64,000 nt of DNA from Bacillota bacterium (GCA_023459875.1 JAEWRY010000008.1:1-64000); one strand, 5' to 3'; shown: positions 8,432 to 16,376, counted from the first letter of the stretch. Numbers and translations: made by a program. Notes: a model not told the origin generated them from the sequence alone.

Positions 8432-9418
8432 TTATTGCATCCGGACGCGGAGGGGGTCCTCCAGCATGTCGAGGAAGGCTTCCAGCCTGGTGTCAAACCC
8501 CGCTTCGCCCGTGTGCTCGTCAACGGTCACTTTCAAAAACGGAATGTGTCTTTTTTCCCGCTGCATGCGCCGCTCGATAAATTCGGTGACAAGGGAGTCG
8601 ACGCCGCAGGCGAAGGGAGAGAGATAGACCATGCCCTCCACCTGGGGCAGCTCCAGAAAGGCGAAGGCGCTGCCCAGGATGTCGCTGCCCACCTCGTAGA
8701 AATTTCTGCCGCGGAAAAGTTTTTCGTGCTCCCGCCGCGCTGCGCGCGTCAGGCTGTCCGGCGTCAGCACCTGATAGCGGTTCCGAATGAGCTTGGAGAT
8801 GAGTCCCATGCTCATAAGTTCGTCGTAGATCATATAGGGGTGCCCCAATACGGCCACCGACCGTCTGTTTTCAATGCCCGGAGCGACGAGCACGGCCCCC
8901 GTATCGCTACTCAGCCTATGCCGGACCGTATCGGAAAACGTTTTTCTTACCGTTTTGTAATCCAAACCCAGCTTCCCCGCAAGAGTGCGGAGGCTCTCGT
9001 CGGTTTTTTGAGGGTTCTTGCCGTAATCCACCGTCACTTCCAGCAGCCGCACCTGGTTTTGCAGGCTCAGGCGCACCATGTCGGGCAGGCCGCAGAATTT
9101 CGGACAGGTCATCTCGTGCTTTTCCATGCTGGCGTACCGGGGGACAAAGAGGTAATCCGCCTCCCCCGCGAGCTTCGCCGCGTGCCCCGTGAACACCTTG
9201 ACCGGCAGACAGGCCTCGTTGCTGCACAGGCCGACGCCAAGGTCCAGAATTTCGCGGGTGGTGGGCCCCGAGCTTATGACCCGGCAGCCCAGCTCGGTGA
9301 AAAAGCCCTCCCAGAGTCCCCCGTGCTCATAAAACATCAGCGATGAGGGCAGCCCCACGGAGTACCCGCGGGGAACGGACATCGGCGCTTCTTCCCCGCC
9401 GTCCTTAAAAAAATCCAT
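8432..9418 (-). CDS. Acyl-CoA dehydratase activase-related protein (DUF2229)
   Basis: A 328-residue protein with RGYSVGLPSSLMFYEHGGLW and LGVGLCSNEACLPVKVFTGH, the signature of DUF2229/COG3580. Cysteines at EMTCPKFCGLPDM and CSNEACLP are candidates for metal binding. The ATG follows GAGGAAG; the stop of the upstream activase is 10 bases before it. Together with its two neighbours it reproduces, as separate polypeptides, the domain order of the fused 1,400-residue activases seen in many anaerobes (established family knowledge). Confidence 0.75.
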   Translation of the reverse strand: MDFFKDGGEEAPMSVPRGYSVGLPSSLMFYEHGGLWEGFFTELGCRVISSGPTTREILDLGVGLCSNEACLPVKVFTGHAAKLAGEADYLFVPRYASMEKHEMTCPKFCGLPDMVRLSLQNQVRLLEVTVDYGKNPQKTDESLRTLAGKLGLDYKTVRKTFSDTVRHRLSSDTGAVLVAPGIENRRSVAVLGHPYMIYDELMSMGLISKLIRNRYQVLTPDSLTRAARREHEKLFRGRNFYEVGSDILGSAFAFLELPQVEGMVYLSPFACGVDSLVTEFIERRMQREKRHIPFLKVTVDEHTGEAGFDTRLEAFLDMLEDPLRVRMQ

Positions 9419-9428
9419 CGCTACTTCC

Positions 9429-10397
9429 TCATACCGCCACGCACAGGTTCGACCATTTGCCGCACTTGTCGCCCCAGCGCGCCCTTACCTTACCGTTCAC
9501 CCGCACCTCGATCACCTCGCACAGGTTGCTGCAGCCGCCGCATTCGATGCTCTTTGTCTCAAAACGGCTGAAGGCGTTCTCAAATCCGTAAAAGGCGGTG
9601 GGCTTCCCCGTCTGCAGTACGCTTCGCTTCGCCAGAAGCGCCGCGCCGTAAGCGCCCATCACGTCGTAGTGCTCGGGGATAATCACCTCAAGACCCAGCG
9701 TTTCTTCAAACGCTTTTTTGATGCCCACGTTGGCGGCCACGCCGCCCTGGAACATCACAGGCCCCGCTATCTCCTTGCCCTTGGCCAGATTGTTCAGAAA
9801 GTTGCGCACCAGAGCCTCGCAGAGGCCACGGATGATGTCCTCCACGCTGTGGCCGGTCTGCTGCTTGTGGATCATGTCGGACTCGGCGAACACCGCGCAC
9901 CGCCCGGCGATTCTCGTGGGCGTCTCCGACCTGAGCGCGTACTCGCCGAACTGCTCGATGGGTATTTCCAGCCGGGCGGCCTGCCTGTCGAGAAAAGAGC
10001 CGGTCCCCGCCGCGCAGACGGTGTTCATGCCAAAATCGCACACGACCCCGTTCTTGAGAAAAATGATCTTGGAGTCCTGGCCGCCGATCTCCAGGATAGT
10101 CCTGACCTCCGGGACAAGCTTTTTGGAGGCCGTTGCGTGGGCGGTGATCTCGTTCTTCACGATGTCGGCCCCCGCGATGACCGACGCAAGCTGCCGGGCG
10201 CTGCCGGTGGTGCCGGCGCCCAGGATCGGCAAGTCCCCCAGCTCGCTTTGCAGCATATGAAGCCCCTGGACGAGCGCCGCGATGGGTTTTCCGCTGGTGC
10301 GGAGGTAGAGTTTTTTTATGATGGCGTCGTCTTCATCCGTTACCACAAGATTTGTGCTGACCGAACCCACGTCGATCCCAAGATAATAACGATTCAA
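9429..10397 (-). CDS. Acyl-CoA dehydratase activase (BcrAD/BadFG ATPase)
   Basis: A 322-residue ASKHA-fold ATPase. It opens with YYLGIDVGSVSTNLVV (phosphate-binding loop), and has GAGTTGSARQLA, EIGGQDSKII and VCAAGTGSFLDRQA, the last with the cysteine that ligates the interdimer 4Fe-4S cluster in HgdC-type activators. These proteins use ATP to push one electron into 2-hydroxyacyl-CoA dehydratases. The C-terminal ECGGCSNLCEV and GDKCGKW cysteines are an addition also seen in YjiL-like members. The start appears to be TTG at 10395-10397, because the family begins right there and no ATG is nearby; GGGGC upstream is a weak ribosome site. Confidence 0.85.
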   Translation of the reverse strand: MNRYYLGIDVGSVSTNLVVTDEDDAIIKKLYLRTSGKPIAALVQGLHMLQSELGDLPILGAGTTGSARQLASVIAGADIVKNEITAHATASKKLVPEVRTILEIGGQDSKIIFLKNGVVCDFGMNTVCAAGTGSFLDRQAARLEIPIEQFGEYALRSETPTRIAGRCAVFAESDMIHKQQTGHSVEDIIRGLCEALVRNFLNNLAKGKEIAGPVMFQGGVAANVGIKKAFEETLGLEVIIPEHYDVMGAYGAALLAKRSVLQTGKPTAFYGFENAFSRFETKSIECGGCSNLCEVIEVRVNGKVRARWGDKCGKWSNLCVAV

Positions 10398-10789
10398 CGC
10401 AAAAGCCCCTTTTTTAAGTAGAATAGGTATCGATAACCTCCCGCCCGAGGGAGCGGTAATTCATTATGCCCGGTTCGTGATGGCAAATAAACCTTCCTTT
10501 CCCGCTTTCTGAGCACTCCGCTCATCCGGGGAAAGACAAAAGAACGTAAAAAAATGGGCCGGGCGGCCCATTTGAGGCTGTCAAAAAAGCCATTCTGGCC
10601 TTTTTGACAAAAGGTTGCGTGCAGGACGCTGAAGGCTTACCTGTACGAGAAGAGTCATTTCCGAGGTACACGCCCCCGGAAATGACGGATTGAACTTTAT
10701 TTCCGCCGTTCGCGGTGGAAACTCTGCGAGGCTTTTGTGCCCATTCCGGTTTTTTGACAAACTGAAATGGGCTGGACGGTGCATTTTTC

Positions 10790-10819
10790 AGATTCTTCGG
10801 CCACGGCCTCAGAATGACA
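10790..10819 (-). repeat. REP-like repeat, reverse copy
   Basis: Reverse complement of the unit that recurs in this window: CATTCTGAGGC followed by GGCCGAAGAATCT. Together with the direct copy at 10981-11024 it brackets about 160 bases, including the 22-bp tandem repeats. Confidence 0.7.
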
Positions 10820-10824
10820 CGGGG

Positions 10825-10890
10825 GGTGGTTGCGGAATGACGGTGCGGTGGCTGCGGAACGACAGGACGGTGGCCGCGGAACGACAGGAC
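10825..10890. repeat. Three tandem 22-bp repeats
   Basis: Units at 10825-10846, 10847-10868 and 10869-10890 share the pattern GGTGG..GCGGAA.GAC, with a partial fourth from 10891. The second and third differ by one base. The unit length is not a multiple of three, which argues against coding. Confidence 0.75.
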
Positions 10891-10980
10891 GGTGGCCGCA
10901 AGATGATAGCGTTACAGAAGGACATGGGACGCGGACGGTGATTGATCTGAGCGGCGGGGGTTCTGCAGCCTTCATGAGTT

Positions 10981-11024
10981 CTGTCATTCTGAGGCCATGA
11001 CATGGCCGAAGAATCTTACTTCCG
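10981..11024 (+). repeat. REP-like repeat overlapping a stop codon
   Basis: Copy of the recurring unit CTGTCATTCTGAGGC...GGCCGAAGAATCTTACTTCCG. It overlaps the end of the permease gene: the reverse-strand TAA at 11016-11018 lies inside the repeat, so the repeat supplies the stop. Confidence 0.75.
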
Positions 11025-12581
11025 TTTTGCCCTCCGGCGGAAGCGCCGGACTTTCCTCTCCTTCCCCCGGTGGCTGGGTGGGTATGTTAACTCCCGCTTC
11101 AGCTCTGCCAACTCCGCCGCCGCTTCCTGAGTATAGGAGGACCTGGCAAAGCCGAGGCCTGCATGTGGGATGAGCCGCTCCCTCCCTTCGGGACGCTCGG
11201 GCGCCAGGCGGCTGTGGAGAAAACCGTAAGCGAAATAGATGACCAGTCCGACAGCCATCCAGACGAAGAACCTGATCCAGGTGGCAAGGGGCAGGTTAAA
11301 CATCAGATAGACCGAAAGCGCCGCGGAGAGGGCGGGCAGGAAGGGCACCCACGGCACCCGGAAGGGCCGCTCCAGCTCCGGCTTCTTCCTTCGCAGCACG
11401 ATGACGCCCACGGCCACCACGGCGAAGGCGCTCAGCGTTCCTATGTTCGCCATCTGGGCGATGAACCCCACGGGAAGAAAGGCGCCGACCAGGCAAATCG
11501 CCGCGCCGATGATGAGATAATCGAAGAAAGGCGTTTTGTACTTCCTGTGAATCTTTGAAAAGACCGGCGGCAGAAGACCGTCGCGCGACATGGCGAAGAA
11601 AATGCGGCTCTGGGCAAACATCACCGCGATAAGCACGCTGGTAAGCCCCGCCAGGGCACCCACCGAGATGATGGCCGAGGCCCAGGGTATCCCCGCCCCG
11701 TAGAGGGCCGACGAAATGGGCGACGGGGTGTCCAGCAGAGTGTACTTCCGCATGCCGGTGAGAACGGCCGCCACCACGATATACAAGACCGTGGAGATGA
11801 GCAGGGACGCGATAATCCCCCGCTGCAGGTCCCGTTTAGGGTCCTTCACGTCCTCGGCGGCAGTGGAGACCGCGTCGAAGCCGATATAGGCGAAGAAGAC
11901 GATGGCCGCCCCGCGAATCACGCCGGAAAAACCGAAGGGCATGAAGGGGGCCCAGTTGGCTGCCTTCACATGGGCGAGCCCGAGGCCGATAAAGAGGGCA
12001 ATCACCAAGAGCTTGACGCTCACGACAATTCTGGTGGCCCTGGCGCTTCCCTTTGTGCCAACCATGGAAAGGGCGGTAATCAGAAGGGTGACGACGACGG
12101 CGAAGAGGTTGAAGACTCCGCCCTCGAAGACCGATTTGGTGAGCGCCTGGGGAAGGGTAACGCCGACGGAGAGCAGCAGATCGTTAAAATAAGAGCTCCA
12201 GCCCACGGCCACCGCGCCCGCCGAAACCAGGTACTCCAGAATCATGTTCCAGCCGATGAGCCACGCCACCAGCTCCCCCAGGGAGGAATAGGTGAAGGAA
12301 TAGGCGCTGCCCGCCACGGGGTCCATGGCGGCAAGCTCCGCGTAGCACAGGGCGGCAAGGGTCGCGGCAAAGCCGGAGATGACGAAGGAGAGCACCACGG
12401 CGGGGCCCGCGTAGAGCGCGGAGGCCACGCCGGTGAGGACGAAGATGCCTGTGCCGATGATGGCCCCCACGCCGAGGAAGGTGAGGTCCAGCGCTCCCAT
12501 CACCCGCCTGAGAGGCTGTCCTTCTGTCTCCGCTTTTGTTCCGATTGGTTTGATCCGCATAAGGTCCTTGTAGGAAAACAT
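11016..12581 (-). CDS. APC-family cationic amino acid permease
   Basis: A 521-residue membrane protein with about 12 hydrophobic segments. The first segment carries FLGVGAIIGTGIFVLTG, the classical APC substrate-binding motif, and PVAGSAYSFTYSSLGELVAWLIGWN follows. This matches the CAT/YfnA-type cationic amino acid transporters. Ends in a basic tail. The ATG is preceded by GGGAGA. It diverges from the TetR-type gene with about 350 bases between them, so the regulator may control it (inference). The stop codon falls inside a REP-like repeat. Confidence 0.9.
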   Translation of the reverse strand: MFSYKDLMRIKPIGTKAETEGQPLRRVMGALDLTFLGVGAIIGTGIFVLTGVASALYAGPAVVLSFVISGFAATLAALCYAELAAMDPVAGSAYSFTYSSLGELVAWLIGWNMILEYLVSAGAVAVGWSSYFNDLLLSVGVTLPQALTKSVFEGGVFNLFAVVVTLLITALSMVGTKGSARATRIVVSVKLLVIALFIGLGLAHVKAANWAPFMPFGFSGVIRGAAIVFFAYIGFDAVSTAAEDVKDPKRDLQRGIIASLLISTVLYIVVAAVLTGMRKYTLLDTPSPISSALYGAGIPWASAIISVGALAGLTSVLIAVMFAQSRIFFAMSRDGLLPPVFSKIHRKYKTPFFDYLIIGAAICLVGAFLPVGFIAQMANIGTLSAFAVVAVGVIVLRRKKPELERPFRVPWVPFLPALSAALSVYLMFNLPLATWIRFFVWMAVGLVIYFAYGFLHSRLAPERPEGRERLIPHAGLGFARSSYTQEAAAELAELKRELTYPPSHRGKERKVRRFRRRAKRK

Positions 12582-12735
12582 AGTTTTCTCCCGATTCCAG
12601 TTTTTTTTAGTTTTTCATTTTGCGCTGTAATTATGCCTGCCGGGCCGCGCCGGCAGGAAGAGCGCTTGTCCCGTATGCCACGAGTTCATGCTCTCCGCGT
12701 GAGGATGTCATATTTCTCATATTTTTCCTTTTTTC

Positions 12736-12764
12736 TTGACGACGGGAGAATTTTTCTATATAAT
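12736..12764 (+). promoter_or_regulatory. Promoter of the TetR-type gene
   Basis: TTGACG (12736-12741), 17-base spacer, TATAAT (12759-12764). Near-consensus sigma-A promoter pointing at the regulator, about 170 bases before its start. Confidence 0.75.
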
Positions 12765-12770
12765 GAATAT

Positions 12771-12782
12771 CAGGATATCCTG
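12771..12782. promoter_or_regulatory. Candidate TetR operator palindrome
   Basis: CAGGATATCCTG, a perfect 12-bp palindrome beginning 6 bases after the -10 box and thus over the expected transcription start. CCTGTTTC (12779-12786) also recurs inverted as GAAACAGG at 12823-12830. The position suits autorepression (inference). Confidence 0.5.
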
Positions 12783-12931
12783 TTTCCATCATTTTTACAT
12801 TATATTATTGCTATAAATATATGAAACAGGGGTATTTTCATTATTTTTCGCCGATGATAGCGGCACCTATTCCTGTCCTGGGGAAAATGGATCTCATCCG
12901 GTATAAAACACTTCGCGGGAGGCGATCATTA

Positions 12932-13483
12932 GTGGCATCACCAACCAAACGGGTGCTGGCGGAGTCCTTTATCAAGCTGCTGGGCACCCGTCCGCTCAAA
13001 AAAATCACGGTGAAGGAAATCGTGGAGGAAGCCGGAGTGAACCGTCAGACCTTCTATTATCATTTCACCGACGTGTTCGATCTGATGCGCTGGATCTTTG
13101 AAGGCGAGGTCCAGGCCATCGACGACACCGCCTGCGACCTGCAGACGAAACTGAGATACGCGCTGGAAAAAATGGTGCAGGAGCGCTCCCTCGTCATGAA
13201 CATCTACCACAGCCTTTCCCGGGAAGACCTGGAACTCTACCTGGCCGATGTGGTCAATTCCATCGTCTGCGAAAAGCTGGAATACGACAGCGCGGAAATT
13301 TCCGTGAGCGACAACGACCTCCGGTTCATCGCCGACTTTTATAAATTCGCCTTCGTCGGCATCCTGCTCGACTGGATCAAGAAAGGGATGAAGGACAACC
13401 CGGAAGAGCTTGTGGGGAAAATGATGCTCATGCTCAACGGCGAGCTGCGGCACGACCTGGAGCTGTTTGCAGCGGAACGATAA
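12932..13483 (+). CDS. TetR/AcrR-family transcriptional regulator
   Basis: A 183-residue regulator. The N-terminal helix-turn-helix is clear: LKKITVKEIVEEAGVNRQTFYYHFTDVFDLM (residue groups ITVKEIVEEAGV and RQTFYYHF). The C-terminal ligand domain is of the DhaS-like type. The GTG at 12932 is preferred over upstream in-frame ATGs because GGGAGG lies 9 bases before it and it gives a normal TetR length. It diverges from the permease and is followed by a strong terminator and the SPASM radical SAM gene; any of these could be targets. Confidence 0.85.
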   Translation: MASPTKRVLAESFIKLLGTRPLKKITVKEIVEEAGVNRQTFYYHFTDVFDLMRWIFEGEVQAIDDTACDLQTKLRYALEKMVQERSLVMNIYHSLSREDLELYLADVVNSIVCEKLEYDSAEISVSDNDLRFIADFYKFAFVGILLDWIKKGMKDNPEELVGKMMLMLNGELRHDLELFAAER

Positions 13484-13502
13484 AAATAAGTCTTATACAC
13501 TT

Positions 13503-13541
13503 ACCGCCAAATGTCAGGAATTAAGACATTTGGCGGTTATT
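13503..13541 (+). terminator. Intrinsic terminator after the TetR gene
   Basis: ACCGCCAAATGTC (13503-13515) pairs perfectly with GACATTTGGCGGT (13525-13537). The T-run is weak (TTATT). Confidence 0.65.
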
Positions 13542-13604
13542 GTCCATAGAGGAAACCGGGCGGCTGAACTAAACTATGATTAACATTTATAAGGAGTGAT
13601 CGGA

Positions 13605-14990
13605 ATGACGATAGGTGATCATATCAAGGCTTTCGGAGTTTCGAAAGCGTACGATTATCTGGACAGGGACCCCGAAGAGAACCTGCCGAAGCTGATGGCA
13701 TGGGTGGACCGGCTGGCCGGAGATGAGGTCTTCGCCAAGCAGCGCGCGTATTTCCGCGAATTTATCAGCAACAAGGACAGCAACTGGCACAAACTGCTGC
13801 TCAGCCTTTGGAGCGATGTGGACGCGAACGTGCGCAAGACCATCTTCACGAACTTCGTGGTAAACGCCTGTATTCAGGGCTGGCCCAAGCAGGAAGCCAG
13901 CCGGGCGAAGTACGGCTGCAACGTCCCCTGGGCTATGGTGTTGGACCTCACCTCCGCCTGCAACCTCCACTGCATCGGCTGCTGGGCGGCGGAATACGGC
14001 AACCGGATGAACATGGATTTCGACACGCTGGATTCCATCATCGAGCAAGGCAAGGCGCTGGGCACCTATATGTATATCTACACCGGCGGCGAGCCGCTCA
14101 TCCGGAAGAAGGACATCATTGCCCTGTGCAACAAGCACTCCGACTGCGTTTTCCTCTCCTTCACAAACGGTACCCTCATCGACGAGAAGTTCGCGGACGA
14201 TATGCTCAGGGTGGGCAACTTCATCCCCGCCATCAGCGTGGAGGGTTTCGAGGAGGCCACCGACTCACGCCGCGGCAAGGGCACCTTTAAAGCCGTTGTG
14301 AAGGCTATGGCGCTGCTGCGGGAAAAGAAGCTGCCCTTCGGCATCTCCTGCTGCTACACCAGAAATAACGCCGAGGTCATCGGGAGCGAGGAATATTTCG
14401 ACCAGATGGTCGACTGGGGCGCCAAGTTCTGCTGGTTCTTCACCTACATGCCCGTGGGCGCGAACGCGGTGCCCGATCTCATGGTCACCGCCGATCAGCG
14501 GGAATACATGTACCGCCAGGTGCGCAAATTCCGCGGCACCAAGCCGCTTTTCACCATGGACTTCTGGAACGACGGCGAAGCCGTGGACGGCTGCATCGCC
14601 GGCGGGCGGTGCTATCTGCACATCAACGCCAACGGGGATATCGAGCCCTGCGCCTTCATGCATTACTCCGATTCCAACATCCACGAGAAAACCCTCATCG
14701 AAGCCTACCAGTCTCCCCTCTTCATGGCCTACCGCAGGAACCAGCCCTTCAACGAGAATATGCTCCGGCCCTGCCCGGTGCTGGACAATCCGGGCCGCCT
14801 GGCCGACATGGTAAACGAGACGGGCGCCATCTGCACCGACTACGTGGAGCAGGAGTCGGCTGAGGATTACTGCAACAAGTGCGTGGACACCGCCGAAAAG
14901 TGGGCCGTCACCGCCGACCGGCTGTGGAAGGAAAGCGGCCACAGCTGCGAAGGCTGTAAGGACTGCGGGAGCCGCAAAAAGGCGGTCTGA
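13605..14990 (+). CDS. Radical SAM / SPASM-domain protein
   Basis: A 461-residue protein. The radical SAM site is DLTSACNLHCIGCWA (CxxxCxxC), placed unusually far in (about residue 120) after a helical N-terminal domain. The C-terminus is a cysteine-rich SPASM-like region (GRCYLHINANGDIEPCAF, RPCPVL, CNKCVDTAEKW, CEGCKDCGSRK). SPASM proteins often modify peptides or anaerobic sulfatases, but no precursor peptide is visible nearby. The ATG at 13605 is preferred to the GTG at 13596, because that GTG overlaps the AAGGAG ribosome site (13591-13596). Confidence 0.85.
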   Translation: MTIGDHIKAFGVSKAYDYLDRDPEENLPKLMAWVDRLAGDEVFAKQRAYFREFISNKDSNWHKLLLSLWSDVDANVRKTIFTNFVVNACIQGWPKQEASRAKYGCNVPWAMVLDLTSACNLHCIGCWAAEYGNRMNMDFDTLDSIIEQGKALGTYMYIYTGGEPLIRKKDIIALCNKHSDCVFLSFTNGTLIDEKFADDMLRVGNFIPAISVEGFEEATDSRRGKGTFKAVVKAMALLREKKLPFGISCCYTRNNAEVIGSEEYFDQMVDWGAKFCWFFTYMPVGANAVPDLMVTADQREYMYRQVRKFRGTKPLFTMDFWNDGEAVDGCIAGGRCYLHINANGDIEPCAFMHYSDSNIHEKTLIEAYQSPLFMAYRRNQPFNENMLRPCPVLDNPGRLADMVNETGAICTDYVEQESAEDYCNKCVDTAEKWAVTADRLWKESGHSCEGCKDCGSRKKAV

Positions 14991-15047
14991 TTTCCTCGCC
15001 CGTGCCCATGGTCCCCCCTCCCGTCTGTCCTGGAGCCGCGTCCCTGT

Positions 15048-15133
15048 CTGTCATTCTGAGGCCCCAGACCGAAGAATCTTACTCCCGTGTTCTCCCCCCG
15101 GGAACAGATCCTTCGCTCCGCTCAGGATGACAG
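15048..15133. repeat. REP-like unit 1 of tandem array
   Basis: An 86-bp unit with imperfect terminal inverted repeats: CTGTCATTCTGAG at the left, CTCAGGATGACAG at the right, and internal GAAGAATCT / AGATCCTTC, so it can fold into one long hairpin. Confidence 0.8.
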
Positions 15134-15199
15134 GCGCCTGTAAGCCTCCATGGTCCTGAGGCCCGCCCCCCATCTGTCATTCTGACACCCCGTATCAGT

Positions 15200-15285
15200 C
15201 TGTCATTCTGAGGCCCCAGACCGAAGAATCTTACTTCCGCGTACTCCCTCCGGGAACAGCTCCTTCGCTCCGCTCAGGATGACAG
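15200..15285. repeat. REP-like unit 2 of tandem array
   Basis: Same 86-bp structure and spacing as unit 1; starts 152 bases after it. Confidence 0.8.
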
Positions 15286-15351
15286 GCGCCTGTAAGCCTC
15301 CGTGGTTCTGCGGCCAGCCCCCTGTCTGTCATTCTGAGGCCCCGTATCCGT

Positions 15352-15437
15352 CTGTCATTCTGAGGCCGTAGGCCGAAGAATCTTACTCCCGTGTTCTCCC
15401 CCCGGGAACAGATCCTTCGCTCCGCTCAGGATGACAG
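15352..15437. repeat. REP-like unit 3 of tandem array
   Basis: Same 86-bp structure, again 152 bases after the previous unit. The regular spacing shows that the larger segment was duplicated, rather than three independent insertions. Confidence 0.8.
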
Positions 15438-15478
15438 GCGCTGGTGAGCCCCCGTCGTTCTGAGGCCCCGCCCTCTGC

Positions 15479-15519
15479 CTGTCATTCTGAGGCCTCAGGC
15501 CGAAGAATCTTACTCCCGC
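15479..15519. repeat. REP-like half unit
   Basis: Only the left half is present (CTGTCATTCTGAGGC to GAAGAATCTTACTCCCG). The right inverted repeat is missing. Confidence 0.7.
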
Positions 15520-15597
15520 GATTTTAACTCCGTTTTCCGTCTTTTCATTCCGAAATCAAGGCTTACGGAATAGGATGGGGAAAAGGAGGAATGACGC

Positions 15598-16221
15598 ATG
15601 AACGACTTCTATCCGTTCCAAAACACACCCCTGCCCTATCCTTACGACGCCCTGGAGCCTTACATCGACACGAAAACGATGGAGCTGCACCACGACAGGC
15701 ATCTGCAGACCTATATCAATAAACTCAACGACGTCCTGAAAGAACATCCCTTCTTTCAGAAGCTGTCGCTCACCGAGCTGCTCTCCCCCTGCGTGCCTCT
15801 CCCGGGGCGGGCGCGCAAAGAGATCAGGAACAATGCGGGCGGAGTCTACAACCACCGGTTTTACTTTGAGGGGCTTTCCCCCGCCGGGGAGAAAGCCCCC
15901 GTGGGCGGCCTGGCCGAGGCGATCAATGAGGAGTTCGGCGGCTTCGAGCAGTTTAAGCTGCTCTTTTCTCAGGCCGCCGCCTCGGTATTCGGCTCGGGCT
16001 ACGCCTGGCTCGCCGCGAAGAAAAACGGCTCTCTCGTCATCGTGACCACTGCCAACCAGGATACCCCCCTGGCCGATTTTCTGACTCCCATCCTGAACAT
16101 CGACGTCTGGGAGCACGCCTACTATCTCAAGCATTACAATATGAGAGCCGATTATATCAAAGACTGGTTTAACGTAGTGAACTGGGAAAAGGCAGAAGAA
16201 AGGTATCTTCAGGCAGCATGA
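15598..16221 (+). CDS. Iron/manganese superoxide dismutase
   Basis: A 207-residue Fe/Mn SOD, which converts superoxide to peroxide and oxygen in the cytoplasm. It begins with PLPYPYDALEPYIDTKTMELHHD, the N-terminal hairpin holding the first metal His (His31). The second His is in GGVYNHRFYF, and the remaining Asp and His are in DVWEHAYYLKHYN. The active-site GGHxNH of typical enzymes is GGVYNH here, and the following Trp is Phe, as in divergent clostridial members; the metal preference is unclear. AAAGGAGG lies 9 bases before the ATG. Confidence 0.88.
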   Translation: MNDFYPFQNTPLPYPYDALEPYIDTKTMELHHDRHLQTYINKLNDVLKEHPFFQKLSLTELLSPCVPLPGRARKEIRNNAGGVYNHRFYFEGLSPAGEKAPVGGLAEAINEEFGGFEQFKLLFSQAAASVFGSGYAWLAAKKNGSLVIVTTANQDTPLADFLTPILNIDVWEHAYYLKHYNMRADYIKDWFNVVNWEKAEERYLQAA

Positions 16222-16237
16222 CCCGTACAAATTTTAT

Positions 16238-16272
16238 GCCGCAGCGCCGGAAACCGGCTTTGCGGCTTTTTT
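16238..16272 (+). terminator. Intrinsic terminator after SOD
   Basis: GCCGCA (16238-16243) pairs with TGCGGC (16261-16266) around an inner CCGG/CCGG stem, followed by six T. Confidence 0.8.
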
Positions 16273-16287
16273 GTTTATCCCCAAATC

Positions 16288-16316
16288 TTGCGAAAGGGGT
16301 CAAAATTTGCTATATT
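16288..16316 (+). promoter_or_regulatory. Promoter before the small membrane protein gene
   Basis: TTGCGA (16288-16293), 17-base spacer, TATATT (16311-16316). It lies 80 bases upstream of the ATG at 16397. Confidence 0.6.
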
Positions 16317-16334
16317 AGTATCCGACGGGACGTT

Positions 16335-16376
16335 CTGTCATTCCGGGGCCATCCAATGGCCGAAGAATCTTTTCCC
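16335..16376 (+). repeat. REP-like half unit in a 5' leader
   Basis: CTGTCATTCCGGGGCCATCC...GGCCGAAGAATCT, a diverged copy of the left half of the unit. It sits between the promoter at 16288-16316 and the gene at 16397 and would be transcribed as part of the leader. Confidence 0.65.

Larger units (their letters stand above)
10398..10980. repeat. Gene-free stretch with hairpins, tandem and dispersed repeats
   Basis: No convincing gene. It holds hairpins 10552-10560/10565-10573 (9 bp, T-run on the minus strand, so a possible terminator for the upstream permease), 10579-10591/10597-10609 (13 bp, one mismatch) and 10654-10663/10677-10686 (10 bp). The segment 10654-10696 resembles 19721-19765. 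A REP-like half-copy in reverse orientation lies at 10790-10819, and three 22-bp tandem units span 10825-10890. Confidence 0.7.
14991..15597. repeat. Gene-free repeat-rich spacer
   Basis: About 600 bases without a gene. It is filled by three complete and one half REP-like units described separately, plus isolated CTGTCATTCTGA fragments near 15174 and 15324. The last 60 bases carry the leader and AAAAGGAGG ribosome site of the superoxide dismutase gene. Confidence 0.75.

Noticed and set aside
7577..9346. A 589-codon plus-strand frame across two activase genes
   Set aside because: It spans two recognised reverse-strand genes and has no recognisable domain; a GC-rich shadow.
10552..10900. CRISPR array
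   Set aside because: Repeats are tandem without unique spacers, or dispersed hairpins; no cas genes anywhere in the window.
10690..10941. Short frame in the repeat-rich spacer
   Set aside because: Runs through 22-bp tandem repeats whose length is not a multiple of three and through a REP copy; no ribosome site.
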